Shown here: in pieces, positions 59,250-64,000 of the stretch
How positions within the stretch are numbered: the stretch's first letter is position 1
Layout: each line of letters starts with the position of its first letter
Assembly: GCA_029891345.1 (NCBI GenBank)
Contig: CM057009.1
Location: forward strand, 306,095,166-306,159,165
DNA from: Dryococelus australis
Lineage: Eukaryota; Arthropoda; Insecta; Phasmatodea; Phasmatidae
DNA length: 64,000 nucleotides
Reading direction: 5' to 3'
Notes under the pieces: model-generated
Database searches by the model: none
Told to the model about the DNA's origin: nothing
Seen by the model: the letters and a program-made list of their open reading frames with translations, nothing else
Made by a program: the position numbers and the translations under genes

Positions 59250-59930
59250 TATGAAAGAAGAATGTATAGGCTTATATTTTGCAATACTATTAAATATTTT
59301 ACTAAAATATACTTTTTAAATGTAAAAAAATGACTGATTAAATAGTTTGTATTTTCAATCAAATTTAAGCATATTTCTATTCTAGATGCTTCAGAAAGCA
59401 GAATTTGCAAGAAAATCTTCGTCATGGAATATTGTCATAATGTTTACTTTGGTAGTGTGCAAGAAAATTGTTATAATAATGTAGGAAATAATTTTTATAA
59501 TTGATCATATGTGCGTCCATTTATCACAAACATTTATGGCTGAAACTGTTGTAAATAAAGTTAGTTATAACATTGATATGATATATTATTAATATGATTT
59601 TTTACACACGGTCACAGTAAATATCATGACGATATTTCTCGGAGACGATTTTCTTATAAATTCTGCTTTCCGAAGCATCCAAAACGGAAATGCGCTTATA
59701 TTTTGCTATCGATGTGGACTCTATCGATCAATTAATTTTTTATACTTCAAAAGTACCGTATATTATAGTAAAAAATTTAATAGTGTTGCGAAATATATAC
59801 ATTCTTCTTTTATGTACAGCATAAATCACACTTTTCTGGCAGTTTTTTTAATGTGTTTTCCACATTTAACAGTCACACTGCCCCACAGGCAGTTTCTTAA
59901 CTTCAACCTTAAATGTGTAGCGACATTAAG
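59250..59930. other. no gene recognised (AT-rich)
   Basis: AT-rich. A 198-residue plus-strand frame begins at 59626 and runs into the CpG-rich block, but shows no codon bias or domain, so it is not annotated. Confidence 0.45.
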
Positions 59931-59934
59931 GAGG

Positions 59935-60330
59935 CCTGCCGCCGCGGGAATGTCATTTACGCGAGACGCAACACAGAAACACCGAAGCGAAGAATTTATC
60001 TCATCGCACACCGGTAGGAAACTTGTTGCGTGCCACGCCACGTCGGGGATGATTGGTGGGGCGCGGAATGGCGAACAACTCCCCCCCCCCCCCTTTACGC
60101 AAAATGGTTCCGCACAACTTTCGTTAATGAACGCTGGCTGTCGCGCGCGTGGCTCGAAGTGGCCGGGTAAATGGATGGAAGTCCCGCGAACTGCGAACTT
60201 GGGTCTCTCCCGGCTCCACTAGCACGGCGCCCATACGCAGATATTGCGCATGCGAAACAGCCATGAGATGGTTGGTGTATTGGGGTGGTGGTGGTGGTGG
60301 GGGTTAAATGTGGGCGACGCCCCCTCCCAA
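59935..60330 (-). promoter_or_regulatory. CpG-dense candidate promoter
   Basis: A block with many CpGs stands out from the AT-rich surroundings. It contains a near-palindromic GCGCATGCG at 60246-60254 (the NRF-1 core), an inverted CCAAT (GATTGGTGGGGCG near 60051), GC-rich stretches and a (GGT)n run at 60284-60300. These are usual for TATA-less housekeeping promoters. It could drive CaMKK about 10.5 kb away on the minus strand, or an unseen plus-strand gene. No upstream exon was found to connect it. Confidence 0.4.
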
Positions 60331-60612
60331 ACACAGTACAGGTACAGGCCGGTAATCAGCAGCGATAGTTCAGCCATCCGTTATCCCTCCGAGTACATTG
60401 TGGCCACTCTGATCTGGGCGAATGTATGAAGTCAACCTGTAGAGTCGTGATCACGCAATAGCTGCGCTAAGCCAGTCTCTCTGTCCCAGCATTTAGCATC
60501 ATTACCTACGTATGTAGGATTTGAGTTTACAGCATGGTTTATGATACAAACAGGAGCTCCGAGATGTTTCTCCACTTTCTCTAACCAATCTGAATTAAAT
60601 CTCATCGCATTA

Positions 60613-60836
60613 AGGTAGGTAGGTAGTTGGGCTTAACGTCTCGTCGACAGCGAGGTCATCAGAGACGGTGCAAGTTGCACAGGGAAGAGGGATTGGGTAA
60701 GGATTCGGCAATGGCCTTCGATTGAGACTCGTTCCAGAATTCGCCTGGAGTGATTTAGGAAAACCGAAATCAGGATGGCCGGACCGGGAATCGAACCCGG
60801 GTCCTCCCGAATGCGAGTCCAGTCAGTTAGCACTGC
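60613..60836 (-). mobile_element. tRNA-derived SINE of a different, widespread insect type
   Basis: The plus strand reads GGGCTTAACGTCTCGTCGAC..GAGGTCATCAGAGACGG ... GAAATCAGGATGGCCGGACC and GGGAATCGAACCCGGGTCCTCCC. In reverse complement, GGGTTCGATTCCCGG is a perfect B box. I recall this layout from SINEs abundant in polyneopteran insects. It is unlike the 17325 family. Confidence 0.85.
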
Positions 60837-60839
60837 TTA

Positions 60840-61650
60840 GATAAACAGTTAGATAAACTTTGAATTGTTAAAAGTATTGTATTCATATAAAAGTACTTGT
60901 CTTTAGAAAACTAAGATACAAGCACACACCTTCATCGGTGATGACCATGTGACTTTGACAGTTATGTTGCTGTGTGGTAGGTCAGTATTGGGTACATGTG
61001 CCGAAGACGAAAAATCAGTCTACCTTATCTTTGGTCAATAGCGAAACAACCAACTTCATAGACTTATTGTTGACAGAACTGCGAATCATCGCTACTCAAA
61101 TTAAATGTTATACCTTATCAACATAAAAGAGGAAATAGGTGTCGAGGAAAATAAACCATTTGATAATAAAAGCAATTGATAAACCTGTGAAAGTAGCATC
61201 GTAAGGCCAAAAAAAAAATTAAGTCGTAAACCAACGACTTGTTGATTAAGTGAATAATGAGAGCTGAAAAAAACCGTCGCAGACGTTTGAAAGTATATTC
61301 AAGATTTCAAAAATTCCTTTAAAAATAATTTAAGGAATAAGTGAAATGGCTGCAATTGGACATAATTTACATATGCCAATGTTTTATATTGCTTTATGAA
61401 TTCGAGGTTGAGTATGACCCATCTACATATTCCGTAACATATTTACGCATTAATCCACTGAAAACCGTCGAGTTTAGAATTATTGTAAGTTATCAAATAT
61501 ATACTTCAACATTATCAACAGTTCTGTGGTGTTTTTTGGGTGGTTTGGCCTGGCTTTCGTGGTTTCAACAAGCGAACCCAGCTCATGCCAATGTTGTTCC
61601 GTGAGGTTATGTCTGGACTTCTCAGCCGTCCAGTAGAGAGAGGGAGAGAG
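60840..61650. other. no gene recognised
   Basis: AT-rich. The motif near 61018 (AGTCTACCTTATCTTTGGTC) is shared with 29306. No coding frame with a motif. Confidence 0.45.
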
Positions 61651-61653
61651 AAG

Positions 61654-61893
61654 AGATTTGGGCGGCTCTTAACATCGAGATGTTGAGAGCCGATAAGGGT
61701 TATTAAGATGAGTATGGAGCAGTGCCGGAATGAAATGTCGGGGGGAAACGGCAGATACCCAAGAAAACCCGCCGACCAACGGCATCGTCCGGCACGATTC
61801 CCACTTGCGAAAATCCGGTGACCATGGCCGGGGATTGAACCCGGTTCGCCTTGCTGGAAAGCCAGCGAGCTAACCGCTGAGCCACCGTGGTCC
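61654..61893 (-). mobile_element. tRNA-derived SINE, complete
   Basis: The reverse complement has head GGGACCACGGTGGCTCAGCG, B box GGGTTCAATCCCCGG, body GGGTATCTGCCGTTTCC and tail GGCTCTCAACATCTCGATG. Same family as 17325. The minus-strand frames at 61515-61985 are spurious. Confidence 0.9.
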
Positions 61894-62099
61894 CTTATTG
61901 CAGTAATGTCAGGAGAATGTTCACCTCGACAGGCTCTTGAGGGTCTCTGGGGGAGTGCCTTCAAATTACCCAACGGTGTCGTCATGGATGCACGAATAAC
62001 TCATTGCTTTTCCATAGCCAAAATTTAATTTGAAATTACGGTTTTAATTTCACTAAAAACATTTTTCAAAACCCGTTAATCTTTGTGCACGCCCAACTA

Positions 62100-62490
62100 T
62101 AGGCTGTTCGCTGTAAAATGAGCACTTTTTGTATGCACGTTGTGTATTCTTCCACCTTATGTCATATTAACATTGCCATGGGCCTCATCACTTTATTAAT
62201 GCGTTGATCAAGGGAAACTGTGAAATTATTAGACAAGTGAACATTTTATAAATCTGCTAATTTTTACACACTGAGGCATTAAAAAAAAATAGAAAGCGTA
62301 GGGAATAACTCAAATGGTTACCTAACACTTTCTATTCGACGTTAACATATGAAACTACTTTCCCCTCTATAGTTATCATCTTTACTGGGCGCATGTCACT
62401 CAGTGCGCCCGTTAAAATATATGCTGGCAGAGACAGTGATATTTTTCTAAGGTTGATTTAAAAAATGCTCACTTTATCGGGGACAGCCTT
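62100..62490 (+). mobile_element. MITE family M1, copy (391 bp)
   Basis: Starts TAGGCTGTTCGCTGTAAAAT and ends GCTCACTTTATCGGGGACAGCCTT, TA on both sides. A short deletion near the left end removes about 30 bp present in other copies. Confidence 0.88.
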
Positions 62491-62555
62491 TAACGCTTCT
62501 ATTTAGACACACTAACAACTTATATTATATTCGCAGCTTTAGCAAAAATATGTAG

Positions 62556-62806
62556 TTGCAATGCTCAAGAAATTTTTTTTTTTCTGTACGTGCTCTAGAC
62601 TTTTCCTCTCTCCTACACTGGTCGATAAGGTGCCCGTCTACCTTGCATCGTGTTCATCGTGTGAGGCCAAGTTGTGCTGGAGTGATAAGGGCTACACTGC
62701 CACACGAATCAAGTGCTACATCGCCCCTACGCACAGGGCTGTGAAACTGTGTGCAGTGTTCTCGCCGTGCTGCGTATGCATACGGCACTTTAAGGGTTCA
62801 GCCTGA
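62556..62806 (+). pseudogene. Cys-rich ORF remnant, identity uncertain
   Basis: An open frame contains ASCSSCEAKLCWSDKGY, TRIKCY and KLCAVFSPCCVCIRHF. Spaced Cys pairs around 'TRIKC' with a final '..C..I.H' loosely resemble the Cys-rich C-terminal domain of piggyBac-type transposases. Spacing is irregular and no catalytic region lies upstream, so this may be chance. Confidence 0.25.
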
Positions 62807-62809
62807 CTG

Positions 62810-63490
62810 GCGCTTGAACTGAATTTTTTTTTTTTATCGAAACTATTAAACATTCCCCCAGTATGTGTACCTACGAAAAAATAATCATACATACCCTAGA
62901 CGAGAACGGAATGGTATTTTAAAGTTACACCGTATGCTGTAAATATTATTTCGGAGCCCTCCGATATAGTTAAAAACGACTTTTTCAGACTGCCGTATCT
63001 CAAAACGCACTAGCCGGACACGAGTCAAACTACGATAGGCGCCTGTGTTGAACTTTGCTACAGACTTTTCTTCAATGAAATGATAGGGTCGCCGCTGAAA
63101 GTCCCATAGATAAACGCAGCACTACGAGAATACTGCACGCCAGTTCAGAGCCCTGCGCATAGAGGCGGTGGGGCTCTAGTAGCACGTGCCAGTGTAACCC
63201 TTATAGCTCCTGCGCTTCTCGGCCAGAGAAGAAGAAAAACGAAGCAGATAGGCGGGACCCTTCAGCGGCGCCCCTAAAAATCAACAGATGTAAATTCTGT
63301 ACTAGTTTTAAGAGAAACCACCAACAATATTTCAAGCTGAAACAGTCAAAATATATTGCTTTTCGCCATGTTTGAAGAACTTACAAATTATGTTTGCAAT
63401 AAGCGTGATTCATTAAAAGTTGTATTCTGTCCTAGCCGGAAGTGCTATTTTCTTCTTGTGCAAACATATTGAGCGCATTTGAAAGAGTTC
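62810..63490. other. no gene recognised; GC-balanced block at 62980-63270
   Basis: The block (for example ACGCACTAGCCGGACACGAG, AGCCCTGCGCATAGAGGCGG) differs in composition from its flanks but is not open in any frame for long. It is probably an unrecognised repeat. Confidence 0.4.
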
Positions 63491-63493
63491 GCT

Positions 63494-63737
63494 TTAACCA
63501 TTTCATGCACACAGTTGTGTACATCACGCATGTGAAATTTTTTTTTTTTCCACACTGCACACTGCGAAGTTCAAAGACCAATAATCTTACCTGTGGGTAA
63601 ATTCTTCGCAAGCCGTCTTACTGGTCATAATCCGGTCATATAGGCATAACTGTGGCCGCACATGTAGCTTACATCTCATTGGCTGAGACAAGAAAACATG
63701 TTTTGTGTCTACCTATACGGACAGCACGCATCATAAC
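63494..63737 (+). mobile_element. piggyBac-like MITE, truncated by a hAT-like insertion
   Basis: TTAACCATTTCATGCACACA at the left, CACACTGCACACTGCGAAGT and GCAAGCCGTCTTACTGGTCA inside, matching 22902-23184. It stops at ACAGCACGCATCATAAC, exactly where the next element begins. The copy at 22902 continues through this point. Confidence 0.75.
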
Positions 63738-64000
63738 TAGGGACAGGGGAATTTCGCGAGTTCGATGAGCTGTAGGTTAGACTCCACAGTCCTGTGTATA
63801 CTGGAGCCTCAGTTGTTTGATCACTGGCTGCTGTCTTAGAGAGTAGACAGTGTTACTCCACGCATGGCAGTATACTTGTTTCCTTACAGATCCGTTATTG
63901 TCTCAGAATAGTCCAGGGCGTGTCCAATAAACTACGATCCAATTGCAAACTCAACTTCAGTGTACAGGTGTCTGGAGTCTACCTTGTTCTGAAATGAACT
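63738..64000 (+). mobile_element. hAT-like MITE, left part, cut by the window end
   Basis: TAGGGACAGGGGAATTTCGC, then GTTCGATGAGCTGTAGGTTA and GACTCCACAGTCCTGTGTAT match the left half of 55885-56157. The preceding 8 bp, ATCATAAC, is the presumed target. The right end lies outside. Confidence 0.75.

Noticed and set aside
59626..60222. 198-residue plus-strand frame
   Set aside because: It joins AT-rich non-coding sequence to the CpG-rich block with an abrupt composition change, and it has no motif.

Overview
The window is eukaryotic nuclear DNA, very probably from an insect. It is AT-rich, gene-poor and full of repeats, with spliced coding exons and tRNA-derived SINEs carrying RNA polymerase III boxes. 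The SINE at about 60.6-60.8 kb resembles SINEs I associate with polyneopteran insects (locusts, stick insects, cockroaches and relatives). That placement is from memory and is weak.

Only one host gene is secure: a minus-strand orthologue of calcium/calmodulin-dependent protein kinase kinase (CaMKK). Its 392-residue first coding exon is 48382-49557. An 18-residue exon completing the glycine-rich loop is 42201-42254. The exon carrying the ATP-binding lysine is 36365-36416. Splice sites and phases agree at every junction, and the introns are 6.1 and 5.8 kb. I did not find the rest of the kinase domain in the 36 kb on the downstream side. A CpG-dense segment with a GCGCATGCG palindrome at 60.0-60.3 kb is a possible promoter, about 10.5 kb upstream of the start codon.

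Most of the rest is mobile-element debris. 0-10 kb holds a PIF/Harbinger-like transposase remnant, a second decayed transposon ORF, microsatellites and MITEs. 10.8-16.2 kb is one Ty3/gypsy LTR element with a perfect 4-bp target duplication, but its pol segments alternate in orientation. A related LTR in the other orientation lies at 17.8-18.6 kb. 20-33 kb carries MITEs, a LINE fragment, hAT-like and piggyBac-like MITEs, a foldback-like element with arms of about 300 bp, and a SINE inserted into a MITE with an 11-bp duplication. 33.6-34.5 kb is a 163-bp x 5 CpG-rich tandem array. 51-53 kb holds a 1.6-kb TIR element beside three hairpin repeats. 54-64 kb is a dense nest of MITEs and SINEs, including a MITE in which one 78-bp segment has expanded into a ten-unit minisatellite.

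The parts do not form a pathway. The biology here is one signalling-kinase gene with transposon-loaded introns and flanks, plus a good record of nested insertions. I found no CRISPR array, rRNA gene or convincing functional tRNA gene, and no evidence for a new multi-gene system. Many long open frames are shadows of the CaMKK exon, the gypsy element or the tandem repeats.
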